The notes under the pieces are model-generated. The model made no database searches, was not told the origin of the DNA, and was given only the letters and a program-made list of their open reading frames with translations. The position numbers and the translations under genes are program-made. This document shows positions 1 to 28,100 of a stretch of 64,000 nucleotides of DNA, piece after piece (the stretch's first letter is position 1; each line of letters begins with the position of its first letter). Origin of the DNA: Syngnathus acus (Eukaryota; Chordata; Actinopteri; Syngnathiformes; Syngnathidae); the NCBI RefSeq assembly GCF_901709675.1, contig NC_051090.1, positions 2,911,342-2,975,341 of the forward strand, read 5' to 3'.

Positions 1-2172
1 ATAAACACAACAGTACGTTTTGCTATGACGTCAGCATCGCCAAGGTGCACTTCCTGCTCCCCCCCTCCCAACCAAGCCCCAAAAAACCTCCCTCCGCGCT
101 CTTCCTTCTACCCCCCCCCCTCTTCCCCCTCCGCGCTCTTCCTACCACCGCATTGATGCTGTTACCTCCCTCGGCGGTGACGTCACCGCCCTGAGGTTCG
201 CCACAGCATCCTCCTCCGACACAACCATTTTGGACGCCACCACCCAGACCCAAGTCATCTTGACGGCGGCCCACACGGCCACCACCTACCCCGCGAAGGC
301 ACCTCCTTTCCCGGGTCGATAGAGGACACCGAGTCCTTCCGTCTTGATGGAGGCTGCTCGTAGGCGGAAAGGATCCATTTGAAAATACGACGGAGCCCCA
401 CACTCGGTGCTAACATCACGTATGTACGATTTGATCAATATTTCACTTTTATTCCGCGCTTCGTGTACGTTTTGGTGCTTCTGTTTGTGCTTTTTAAATC
501 CCACCGAAGGACGCGTGGGCTCAGGGTGCGGCCATTGAGGAGGCTGCCACCGCCTCCCCCGGGACACTTGTCATGTTTACCTGTTATTGTATAATATGTA
601 TTATATTAACATAATGTCATGTTCACAGTTTAGAGAGTTAAATTGAAATAATATTGTCTACCGAATTACATGAATCAACATGTCATTTCTTTTATAAATG
701 ACATTTGCTGGTGACTGCTTATTTGTTTTAAAATAATTGTGTTATTTTCTCTTCAAATGATTACAATTTGTTGGGAGGGACATGAGGTGTTGTAGCCTTT
801 TGTCACCAGCGACACGGTGACCGCCCTGACTGTCCTGCATCGTCATGACAGGGGGCAAAACAAAGACAAAAATCAGACTTAAATATCATTTTTAAGTTTA
901 GAAAATACACAGAATCTTTGTTTGTGTGTGTGTGGAGGCTATGCTAAGCACCAAGTGACTGACATAAACAAGATGCCACTCTTAACAGTCTGAATGCTTG
1001 GCACATGATGTTCATTTAGGTGCTGCTTGGCAGAGGCAACAACTGTGATGACTCAGCAAAAAAAAAAAAAAATCCAGCGTGACGTGACAGCATATCTCAC
1101 TAGATGTCATTTTAGCCAGCATCAAGGGAGTAGCCGTCCAAGTGTGCCCTTTTGGTGAAATAAAACCAGAATAGAGCGGAACTTAGCGGAAAGTAAACGG
1201 ACGCCTTCTCGACAGAAAACACCCTAGCGGTGTCCATTTACTTTTGTCCAGGCATCATTTCACTCGCCAACCTCATTAGAATTGTAGCTCCTCACATATA
1301 ATGAATATGAAAACGACTACTTAACTATGCAAATTGCTCAACTTTATTTGGGCCTAATCAGAGACATAAAATGGTGACGCATGTTGTTGACTTTAAATGA
1401 ACATGTGATTGACTAAACATAACCATATTACCAGTATTTAAAGGGAAGTCAAGTTCTATTCCACAATTCTAAACACAACATTCTATTATTGTGATTGTGG
1501 AATATGAATTAAGCAGCAAAATCCGTCTCAGGGTTCGGCCATTTTGCCACTTACTGTCCCCTGACAATGACATCACAGATGCTCAGGTAACGACCAATCA
1601 CAGCTCATCTGTTTTCGTTTGGTCATGTGACATTTGCAAGACGGCATCTTAAGATACTCAGTTGCCGATTGCCAATTTTCCTGAATGCTTCCTGTAGACT
1701 CATTTAATTGCGTCATCCTGCCTGCTATTGATAAGGATCGTCATTAATTGGATTGGGATGAGTCATGCTTTTTCCCGACACACATTGTGGCTTTTAAGTT
1801 CCACACGGTCCGGGAATGTGTGGCTCTTATCCCGGGACGTATATTTGAGCTGGGCCTGTGCTTCTTTTGTTGGTTACTTTATCATCGCCATGGCAGCAGC
1901 TGACCATGCATGCTCCGCCATTGTCCCAAACATCCGCCTCAAAGGTTGCATTCTATCAGGACCGCCAGGACATCTTCAAATGTGCTTTCTAAAACGAATC
2001 ATGCGCTAAAGAAATCCGATTTACTGGAGTCCCTTAAGTCATCAGGGGTTCACTGAACCGCTGAGTCAGTAAACCGAGTTAGTCTGTTGTGTTATTATTA
2101 TTTTGTTTATTTCAAACATTTATTGACATACAGTAAAACTAACCAGGGCTCCCTGTTTGATTCCCTCCACAG
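1..2172. other. Upstream region of kif1a, no gene identified
   Basis: No recognisable gene is visible in this stretch. The first 600 bases are CpG-rich, and one + strand frame stays open from about 143 to 321 with fairly coding-like composition, but I cannot match it to a family and see no splice context. Two perfect palindromic cAMP-response elements (TGACGTCA) lie at 26-33 and 178-185. From about 600 to 2100 the DNA is AT-rich and stop-dense in all frames. The first kif1a 5'UTR exon or promoter is probably here or further upstream, but I cannot place a transcription start. Confidence 0.5.
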
Positions 2173-2240
2173 AGCTGCGCCGGTCCAAATAAGTCAGCAA
2201 GAAACAGGCACACCCCGGGTGCTAATAAAAGCAGTGCACC
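2173..2240 (+). other. kif1a: kif1a 5' UTR part of the first coding exon
   Basis: A good 3' splice site (ccctccacag) ends at 2172, 68 bases before the kif1a ATG. This suggests that the leader is spliced and that at least one untranslated exon lies further upstream. The bases before the start codon (gtgcaccATGT) carry a C at -3, an average Kozak context. Confidence 0.55.
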
Positions 2241-18762
<16,522 letters not shown>

Positions 18763-20965
18763 TGGAAAAGACTTGAGGTGTACATAGACCACCGCCCCCG
18801 CCCCCCCCCCCCTTTCCTCCGCTCTGCTAGCGTTCCTCGACGCCATCTCGTGTCAAGACTTTTCTAATCAGTCCAGTAGTCAGACTCCATATGTGTGGTG
18901 ATGTCATGTAGTCGTCGTGTCAGTGGCGCATCCGGCCTTATACATACAATAGTACATGCCTGTGTGCGTGCGAGGAAGAAAGAAAGAAAATTGAAGTTTG
19001 GGCAAAGGTACTATTTGGGTATCGTGAGGAAACTGGAGTGGGAGGTAAGAAATTTGCAGTGTGAACAAAAGTATTGTGATCAAATGACAAGTTTTTCAAA
19101 AGTATTGGCACAGCCTGGAAACAAGAACATTTGGACAACGAGATTCCGACAGATAAGCAGCGGAAAATAAAATTCGGACAAATGTGTCGGGACATGCAGA
19201 AAAGATGATTTGAGGTTTTTGCAAAAGTATTGGGACATCTACCAATCTTTAAAGGGAGGGGAGGCAATTTTAGCAGAAGTATTGGGACACCAATAGGAAA
19301 TGAACGTTTAATTTGGAAAACATATTGCACCATTAATGAAGATAATTTTCCTTTTTACTGTCCAGCATGCTTTTTGGGAAAATCAACTTCCTTCAACCCC
19401 CTGACCGATTAATTGATAAACATGTCCTAATACTTTTGTCTCTGTATGCGGAAAAAATGTCTTTAACAGATAACTCTTTTTTTTTTTTGCCATTTCTCTG
19501 ACAAACTGTCTCACACGCTGCCTATCATGTTTGCATATCTGCACTCGCACGACACAACAGCGACGCCACGGTCATCCTCACAATTTCAAACCGCTCCCTT
19601 TATTTTTGTCTAATTTATTTCTGTCTGCATGTATTTATTTATTGACAAAGACGTTTACAGTATATTTATAAAGTGGTGCAATTTCTGCACGCGGCACTTT
19701 GTAAGACGCTCCCTCCCATGTTGCTTTGCAAATAATCACACAACCACACTTTACTTGAATGAATCTCCTCCACAACTTTACGTTGTCAGGCAAGTAGGAA
19801 ATAGTATAAAATCTTCAACTATATATATCTTGTATTAAGTGCATATGGATGACGTGTAGTGCCTCTTGGTTGCGTTCTATCGAACAACCTTCACGCTGCT
19901 ATTTGTACTCTTTATCACCACATCATCATGTGTTATGTCTACACTTTAATATTTGGAATATAGCAGAATCTCCAAAGTGGAAAATGATTTGTTCGATATT
20001 TAAATATTTATTACAAATGAAATAATTTTGAATTAAATGTTATGTTTATATTTTATTATTTTTAGTTTTATTATTATAAATAATTTAACATTTATTACAT
20101 TGTCCCATTTTTAACGGACTCAGGAGGTTCTGCTGTATTCTACTCAAGTCCACTGCCCCCGCCCAAACGTAAATGTAAGATTTTTCTTTTAAACATTTAA
20201 TCACATTTTCACATGTTTTGAGTGTGCATCAGATCAGCCAACCTGCATGCACACTCACAAAAGTGTTTCTTTTCATTATACCACAATTAACATTTTACAA
20301 TTGACATTTTAAACCATTTACACCAACTTCCACCTAACATTAATTGTCCATAAAAATTAAATAACAATAGAATCACTGTCCAAGGCCTACAATCGTGTAC
20401 ATGTTCATTCATATGCAACTTATTGACATTTTACAACTTTGCATGTTCCTCTTCAACATAAGTGCTTCATCAGGGCTTTTCATGCGTGTCACACTGGATC
20501 CAACCAAAGTTGTTTCAGTCACTCAACACTGAATGTATAAACCACATTTTTAAACTGCTACCACTACTGAAGTGCTTGTGTGTACGTACGTGCGCTCCCA
20601 TATGACCTTCAGCGTGTGTTGCGGCACCACTGTTGTAATATGCACCCTTTAGCCGTCATCCATTTTCTATCGCCCTCTGCTCTGAATGACAAATAGCAAT
20701 TTTTGTGCTTCCACGTTTATTTCTTTTTTTGTTTTTTTAAAAAACGACATTGCAATGTATATAATAAACACAATTGCTGTGAAAGGTGTGTATCATATCA
20801 TCAAGCGGCCGAGATCTTACTGTAAATGGGCTGTAGAGTTCAGTGTGTGTCTTTTTCCGAGCGTCGGAGTTTAAGCGTCCAAATGTTTGTGCGTGTATGT
20901 TTGCACTGGAACACATTGTCATATATGAAATCAAAATAAAAATAATGATGCAACACATACATGGC
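18763..20965 (+). other. kif1a: kif1a 3' UTR (putative)
   Basis: No coding exon follows the stop codon until the scly promoter region. The first clear polyadenylation signal in a plausible setting is AATAAA at 20935-20940, after long AT-rich DNA, so the 3' UTR may be about 2.2 kb. Shorter ends are possible. A degenerate repeat occupies about 19060-19440. Confidence 0.5.
19066..19438. repeat. Degenerate repeat with CAAAAGTATTGGGACA core
   Basis: The 16-base core or close variants occur at 19066 (partial), 19097 (partial), 19222 (perfect) and 19274 (one change). An inverted copy, TGTCCTAATACTTTTG, lies at 19423-19438. Spacings are irregular (31, 125 and 52 bases). The same word occurs in three klhl30 introns, so it is a dispersed element, perhaps the end of a Tc1-like transposon or a derived short element. 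Confidence 0.65.
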
Positions 20966-21879
20966 GTTGGTTATATCATTATACGTGGGTGACTGTGTGA
21001 AACAATTTACTGCCAAGTACAGAAAGAATAACACTCCGTTAAATGTTATTTTAAGACATTTGTAAAAAATGAACGATTTTTTAGTCACTTATCAATATCA
21101 TTGAGACAAGTTGCCAGATCTGGAAATCAACCGCCACTGTCGTAAATCGTTATCTGAATCCTGGATATTCTGATTTTAGCAAAGATTTGATATACTGCCC
21201 ATTCGGTATATTTTGACGACTTTTAAAATACTTTCAAACCAAACACATTGATTAAATGAACATGTCTGTGGTGGTAACAACGGAACGACTGCTTTACTGA
21301 TTTCATCAAACCTGGCAACCCGATAACAGCAGCGTCTTCTGGTGTCCTCACTGCTTTCGCTTTCCTAGCAGATGATTGACGCGAGTGAGACGCAGTAAAA
21401 CTATCTCCGGGACAACTTGACATCACTTGACAAGGTGAGAGATGAAGTTGAGCACCGAAAACTTTTAAATTGTGAACATATTGTACTGCTATTGCATGGC
21501 TGTAATTATGCTAGCAGGTATAAGTAAAACTCGCGGCACGTCAGCAACTGTAGCGACCGGTGAAACTCGTTTAAAATATGACGTTTTTCGCTAATTAATT
21601 ACTTGTGCCTCTTTTAATTCATATCTTGGCTTTGTCTTTTTAATAGAACAATTCTGAAACAAATTATTTGTTTCAGTTTCACTATGGGTCATCATCAACG
21701 ACTGTTCGACACGTTTGATAAAAATAAAAAATAAACACGTATTTTCCATTTATCTATAATGTAAACACATTTCTAATGTGATTTTATGTTGACTCGTTGT
21801 TAAAATAATTGTTTCCTTTTATATTTTAATTTTATGCTTAGTGATATTTTGGCTCAACTTCCTCCCCTAAATGCATCTT

Positions 21880-21975
21880 GAACGGGGCGCGCTCGGATTA
21901 CGTAACGGCTACGCACGCACGTTTACAGTCGCCATATTGGAGGGGTAACTATCGGGTTTACTTATCGGGGTTCAC
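21880..21975 (+). promoter_or_regulatory. scly: Putative scly promoter
   Basis: An isolated CpG-rich patch in AT-rich DNA, with ggggcgcgctcgg and cgccatattgg, a YY1-like site typical of housekeeping promoters at or just after transcription start. A splice acceptor ends at 22200, four bases before the scly ATG, so an untranslated first exon here would fit. Its donor is not clear. Confidence 0.4.
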
Positions 21976-22203
21976 CGATTGCCCCCCGTTTTATCGATTT
22001 TTTTTTTTACAGTGCAGTCGTGCCGTGAGATTAAAGTTCCATATTGAAATAATAAAAATGACTTAAATGTGTCCTTTCCCCTAAACAAGAATGTTTGTAA
22101 TCTGTTTTAATTCAAATATCTCTTTAATAATGACTTCAGTTCAGCTTTTTAGCATCCATCACTCATCATGGATGGATACTGAAAAATGTTTCATCCCCAG
22201 AAG

Positions 22204-24806
22204 ATGTCCAATCAATCCAATGGCGACACATTCCCAGGACACGGAAGAGAGTTCAGTAACGCTGAAAAGAGCCATGACAGGTAGGACTGTCAAAATGGCT
22301 ACATGAGTCAACCACAATGCTTATCCTAATTATCATACTTATTTAGAATATACATGGACTACAATGCTACGACGCCGGTGGGACCTGAAGTGATCCAGGC
22401 CACATACGAGGCCATGCGGGACGCCTGGGGAAACCCGAGCAGCAGCTATGTTGCAGGTGAGGCTACTTTTCCCGAATATGTATTTTTATTGGAACAATTT
22501 CAAACTGTTTAGCTGAAGAACATTCAGGACTTCTACAAATTTATTTCTATTTTTTCAAGGCAAGAAAGCGCAGGCCATCATTAGTCAATCTAGGGAGAAC
22601 GTGGCGAGAATGGTCGGAAGCAACTCTGAGGACATCGTTTTCACTTCGGGTGGAACTGAGGTAATATCAATAAATTCCCCACTGACATCTGAAAAAAATC
22701 AAATGATAAAAATCAAAACTCATTCCAGGCCAACAACATGGTGCTGCACACCGCCATTGAGCATTTCCGGTGCCACCATTGTGGTGGCAGAGAGGGAGGT
22801 GCTGGAATCCTTCCGCACATCATTACCTCCAATGTGGAGCACGACTCTGTTAAACTGGTGGCCGAGCACCTGAAGAAGGAAGGGAAAGCAGGTATGAGGA
22901 TAGCAACAATGAAATAGAATTTGTACTTTCAAACTAAACTGCTCTTGGATTAAAGGGGAAATGGATTCCACGACCGAAAAGAGTCCAATTGCCTCGATTT
23001 TTTTCTTTTCATGACACTTAAGAGACTTTTTTATTGCAGAGTTGACCTTTGTGCCGGTTTCCAAGGAGACGGGTCGCGTGGAGGCTGACGATGTGGTTGC
23101 AGCCCTGCGCCCCAATACCTGCCTGGTGTCCATCATGCTGGCCAACAATGAGACGGGCATCATCGTGGTAAAAAAAGTTACACTAATGACTGGGCGAGTG
23201 TGTCACACACAAAAAAAGCCTTAAGAACCCATGTCCAAAAATACATAGGAGGTCGGCCATTTTGCTTTCAAGCAGCATTCCAAGAATTAAAAGTCATAGC
23301 TATGTGATTGTTTCTTCAAATTTGTGTGTCAGCCCATCCGCGAGATCTCGCAGCGCATCCGGTCAGTGAAGCAACAGGACGAGCGTGTGCGTGTCCTCAT
23401 CCACACGGACGCCGCTCAAGCCCTGGGGAAGATCCCAGTGGACGTCAAGGACCTGGGTGTTGATTTCCTCACCATTGTGGGTCACAAGGTAGGCAGCATT
23501 TCTCATAAAGGCAGCTGATAATCAGTTTTGAGTTGATTATTATGATTCTTTTAATAGTTTTACGGGCCCCGCATCGGTGCGCTGTTTGTAAACGGCCTCG
23601 GGGTGAAAACGCCACTCTTTCCCATGCTGTTTGGCGGCGGGCAGGAGAGGAACTTTCGACCTGGGTATGTCATTTTTTTAACTTTTATCAATGACAAAGC
23701 CAAAACAATAAATTAATACAGGAGAACTGTGATGCCTTTACTTTGTTTTCAAATATCAGTTCTTAAATAACTACTGCAACATCAAAATATTTTTTGTTTT
23801 TGCACTGAGTGGTAAACTAACTTTTATGTTTTTGTAACATGGCAGCACAGAAAACACACCAATGATTGCTGGATTGGGAAAGGTATGTTTTAAGGAATAA
23901 TATGAATCATAATAATATTAAAAACAGTTCTGGCAACTTTTTTTTTTTATCTTCAGTATTGTTCATTCACTGCTGATTTCCAAACAAAGGATTTTTAATT
24001 ATTGGCATATTTTCTTCAATGATGTGTATTTTTTTTTCTATGCGGCAATGTTGATATTTCTTATTGCATGATTTTATATTTGTGACTTTTTTTTATGTCT
24101 ACTAGGCTGCCGAATTGGTGACAGCTCGCCTCTCAGACGACGAGACTCACATGCTGGATGTAAGGGAGTACCTGGAGGAACGCCTCAAGGTTAGTTTGAA
24201 TACAAAATTCCGATTTCCGAGTTGCTTTCAGAATGAGCAAACGATGACGACATTGAAAAAGTTTTGCCCCACCCCACCACCGAATTTTATTTTATGTTTA
24301 CAGGTCGCTTTCAAAGACAAGCTGCACTTCAACAGCCATTTCCACGGTTCCGATCGTCTGCCTAACACTTGCAACGTGTCCATCCTGGGCCCGAGCTTAC
24401 AAGGTGTCCTATTGATAGCCTCCTGAGCTGTGTAGAAACAAAAACAAAAAAAAACGGACCAGTCTCGTTCTGCCTCAGGCTGGCGAGTTTTGTCCCACTG
24501 CGAGAAGCTGCTGGCCAGTGTGGGCGCCGCCTGCCACTCGGACCACGGAGACAGGTGACGTAGCTGAGGGGCTAGGCTAGTGAACAGCTAGAACATTTTT
24601 GCAATTTTCAAGACTCAATTAGAGGCCAACAATTTTTTTTGCGGTTCGCCAGGCCTTCCCCCATCCTCTTGAGCTGCGGCGTGGCCCCCGAGGTGGCGTC
24701 CAACGCCCTGCGGCTGAGCGTGGGCCGCAGGACCAGCAGAGAGGACGTGGACGTTGTCGTGGAAGACCTCCTGGAGGCCGTCAAGCGACTGGAGCGCAGC
24801 CAATAA
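22204..24806 (+). CDS. scly: Selenocysteine lyase
   Basis: Pyridoxal-phosphate enzyme of the NifS-like class V aminotransferase fold that splits L-selenocysteine into alanine and selenide and so returns selenium to selenoprotein synthesis. It is cytosolic. Exons: 22204-22280, 22347-22456, 22560-22660, 22729-22891, 23040-23167, 23333-23488, 23558-23664, 23846-23882, 24106-24189, 24304-24403, 24479-24554, 24653-24806. They join in frame into 430 residues (human SCLY is about 445). Landmarks: [14 protein letters not shown] near the N-terminus, TSGGTEANN (cofactor phosphate binding), SNVEHDS, the cofactor lysine in DFLTIVGHK (lysine ends exon 23333-23488), and the catalytic cysteine in [12 protein letters not shown] (exon 24479-24554). 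No key residue is missing. The stop codon lies 353 bases before the espnl ATG. Confidence 0.96.
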
Positions 24807-24935
24807 AGCCTCGTGATCACAGGCAGGCAATCCGCAATGACTCTTATCCGAGAAATTCTGAATCAGCTCTATAGAAATCAAAATCGTTTTATTTAAATGG
24901 AATAACAAGTTGTTCAATAAATACTGTGCAATAAA
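24802..24935 (+). terminator. scly: scly polyadenylation signals
   Basis: AATAAA occurs at 24802-24807, where it overlaps the TAA stop codon (24804-24806), and again at 24916-24921 and 24930-24935. Use of the downstream pair would give a 3' UTR of about 150 bases. The whole scly-espnl gap is only 353 bases. Confidence 0.5.
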
Positions 24936-25159
24936 ACACGTAGGTTGTCTGTTTATGAAAATGCGTATCATTGTCCTGCCACGGGTCAGCATGTGGTCAA
25001 CTCGGCAATCTTTCGTTACCTTTCCGAGCGGCTGGCTCGACTCCCCTCTGCACTCACGCCGGCCAGCTGGCTGCCTCTCAGGTGTCACTTTTCCACCAAG
25101 GTAGGCGGAGACGGTGACACGTTTACCCTACGAGAAGCTCCACGGTTCCATAACTAACC

Positions 25160-28100
25160 ATGGTTCTCCACCAGGCCATCCGAGCGGCCCGGGCGGGCGA
25201 CGTGGACGCCCTACGGGAGCTGGCGACGCGTGGTCTTCTCTCGCACGCCGTGGACACTCAAGGCGCCGGACCCGCACACCACGCCGCTCGTTGCGGCCGC
25301 CTGGAGTGCCTCCGCTTTCTGGTGAGTGAGCACGGGCTGCCGGCGGACGCCCGGGCCGCCAACGGGGCCACGCCGGCTCACGACGCGGCAGCCACGGGAC
25401 ACGTGAGGGAGCTGAGGTGGCTGCTGGATGAGGCGGGATGCAACGTTGGGGTGAGCTACGATACATTGAAGTGTGGTCTAGTTTTACATCTAGTCATATT
25501 TTTTTAATTTTAATTGTTGTTGTAGGACCGGGATGCCGCCGGAGCCACGGCCCTTCACCTGGCCGCCCGCTTCGGCTGCGTGGAGGCGGTCCGCTGGCTG
25601 CTGTCCGCCGGCGGCTCGACGTTGGAAGAAGCGGAAACCGAGTGCGGCGCCGTGGCAGCTCACTACGCCGCTTTCAACGGAGACCTCGGCTGCGTGGAGC
25701 TGCTCGTTTGCCACGCGCCGCGGTCAGCATCAATTTTGGAAATCTGCTACGACATGAATGGAACATCTGTGTCATCATTTCAGGTGCGTGAGCCGGCAGA
25801 TGTCTACAGGCGCCACACCGCTCTACTTGGCGTGCCAGGAGGGTCACGTGACCGTTGCCGAGTACCTGGTAGAGCGTTGCGGTGCAGACGTGCACGTGAG
25901 AGCGCACGATGGAATGAGCTGCCTGCACGCCGCCGCACACATGGGCCACGTCCACGTGGTGGCCTGGCTGGTGGGTCGAAGTCGAGGTAACGTCCCTCGT
26001 TCAAAATATCAACCTCCTTCCATTTTTTTCTTGCCATGCCAGTTGAGCCACACCAGCGTGGAGCCATCTTGCCAGGACCGGGACGGTGCCACTGCGCTGC
26101 ACTTTGCCGCCAGCAGGGGGCACGCTTGCGTCTTGGAGCGGCTGCTTTGTGCCGGGGCAAAGATCCTGAAGGATTTGTGGGGTGGGACGCCGCTGCACGA
26201 TGCTGCCGAAAATGGAGAGATCGAGGTTGGCCTCTACCCTTGTGCCCTTTTCAACTCTATGACCCAAATAATTTGGTACTAAATGTGGCAACACAGTACA
26301 AAAAGAAGCATAAAAGACACTGGACTGGAAAACACAGCTAAAATGCTCAGCTCTTCCAAAAAAGCCTGAGGAGGGCACAATTGCTAATTAAAGAAAAAGA
26401 AAATCGTCAGTAGCTGTAAATCATCTTTGCATATTTCAGTGCTGCGAACGGCTGCTGGCCAGCCAGGCCGACCCATCTGACAGAGATCTGGACGGGTTCA
26501 CCCCTGCCCAGCTGGCCCACTACAACGGACACCAGCAGTGCGCCAGATACCTGCGAGCGAACCACAAACATGTAAGTTCTCTCTGCTTCAGCGCTGACCA
26601 TCTGCTTCTTGGTGTGGTCGGCGGTGGCGGGGAGGGAGGAAGGAAGGGAGGCTTGTGGGGTAAAAGCAAAACATCTGGAAGCATCTCGCATCATTTTCTC
26701 CATTTGTGACACTGAGGTCACTCAGCTTTGTTGGCTGGGAAATGAAAGCGCTGGTGTTGCCTACAATTTCAACCAAGGGGACTTTTGTTTCGGGGCTTCC
26801 ATTGTGTCCCTGAACAACATTTCCAAACAGTTTTCTGCTAGCGAAAAACAGCAAGTGCCCAAACTTTGGATTTAGCTTTTTTTTTTGCTTTGACTTGCGT
26901 TCAAAAATTTGAGAAATGGGCGTTGTGCGGTGGCTGTGAACTCATCTCGCTTCTCAGCAAACAGAAGTTTGGCAGATAGTGAACAATTCATTTCAAAAAA
27001 AAAAAAAAGAAGCTTCAAAGTGTTGAATGCCATTGCTAGTTGAAGAAAATTAGGAACATAACACAAGTTTAGAGGAGATCAAATCAAGTTCACGGATACT
27101 CTAAAGGTGCATTTTAGGTTGATCCAGAAATTCTGACCCAAAATATCCCTTTATCTTTTTGTGAGCTGTGTTATAAAAGAGCAAATTTATGGATCAAGGG
27201 ATCCGTGGAATTCATTGCAACCGCACGCAGCAATTCCAATGTCCTTTTTATAATGGTCTTGAATAATAAACAAAGAAAAGCAAAAAAAAGTTTAAAAGCC
27301 CAGTCAGTTTCGTCTCGGTGATTTACGACCCCGCCCCCCCCGAAATGCGATCAAAGGGCGGCGTAGTAATCAGGGAATGCTGTCCGCAGACAGACCTTAA
27401 AGCCTCCCAGGTGTCTCGGCGGACCACCCGCACCACCAACGGGAGTCGGCGATAAGTTAAGAAGAAGCAGCGCTGCCTGCAATTGCTCATCGGGATCCGT
27501 GCCTCGCCACCCCCAGAACAATGGCGGGGTAATTAGCGCCGGGCGAGGGCTCCTATCAGCTTTCCCCCCCGTTCCTCTCAGGTGGAAGGCCCCAAATAAA
27601 CTGAAGCCAGCTCTGTTACGAGATCCACGGGCTCTGGTTTCACGCTTTTCACCGCCTGGAACCGGCAACTCAATCCAACTAAGGAGCAAGATTCAAGGAA
27701 GACTCTTGCGCTGGAGCCTCCTATTACTGAAGATCACCTGAGCTTTAATTACATCTCTCCAGGTGTCTTCAGGCTCTTTACCTTGCGTGAAAGAGGGCTG
27801 GTATTTGTCGCCTAGACGGGCTGCGGTTGAAAGCCGGAAGTGAACGGAGCAATGAATGGCCACTAGAGGGCGCAGTTGATTCAGGCCCAATGAGTTTGCC
27901 AACTTCCTGTCAATACAGCTGCTCATTTAGGGAAAAAAAGCTGATTAAAGGAGGCAAGTTGAATTGGTGGCAAAGTTAGAAATTAGAAATGTAAACAATT
28001 TGGCAGAAATATCAGGCAAAAGCAGTTGTTTCATCCCAACTAGTTTGGTGCCTAGACGGGCAGCTGGAGAAGTATCACGTGCGGAATTTGATATCAGCCG

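Noticed and set aside
148-321. An upstream coding exon in the open frame at the window start
   Set aside because: No family match and no defined splice sites; the open frame may be due to GC-rich composition.
18938-19333. A 131-codon - strand open frame after kif1a with repeating CPNTF-like words
   Set aside because: The apparent protein repeat is the translated CAAAAGTATTGGGACA DNA repeat, not a gene.
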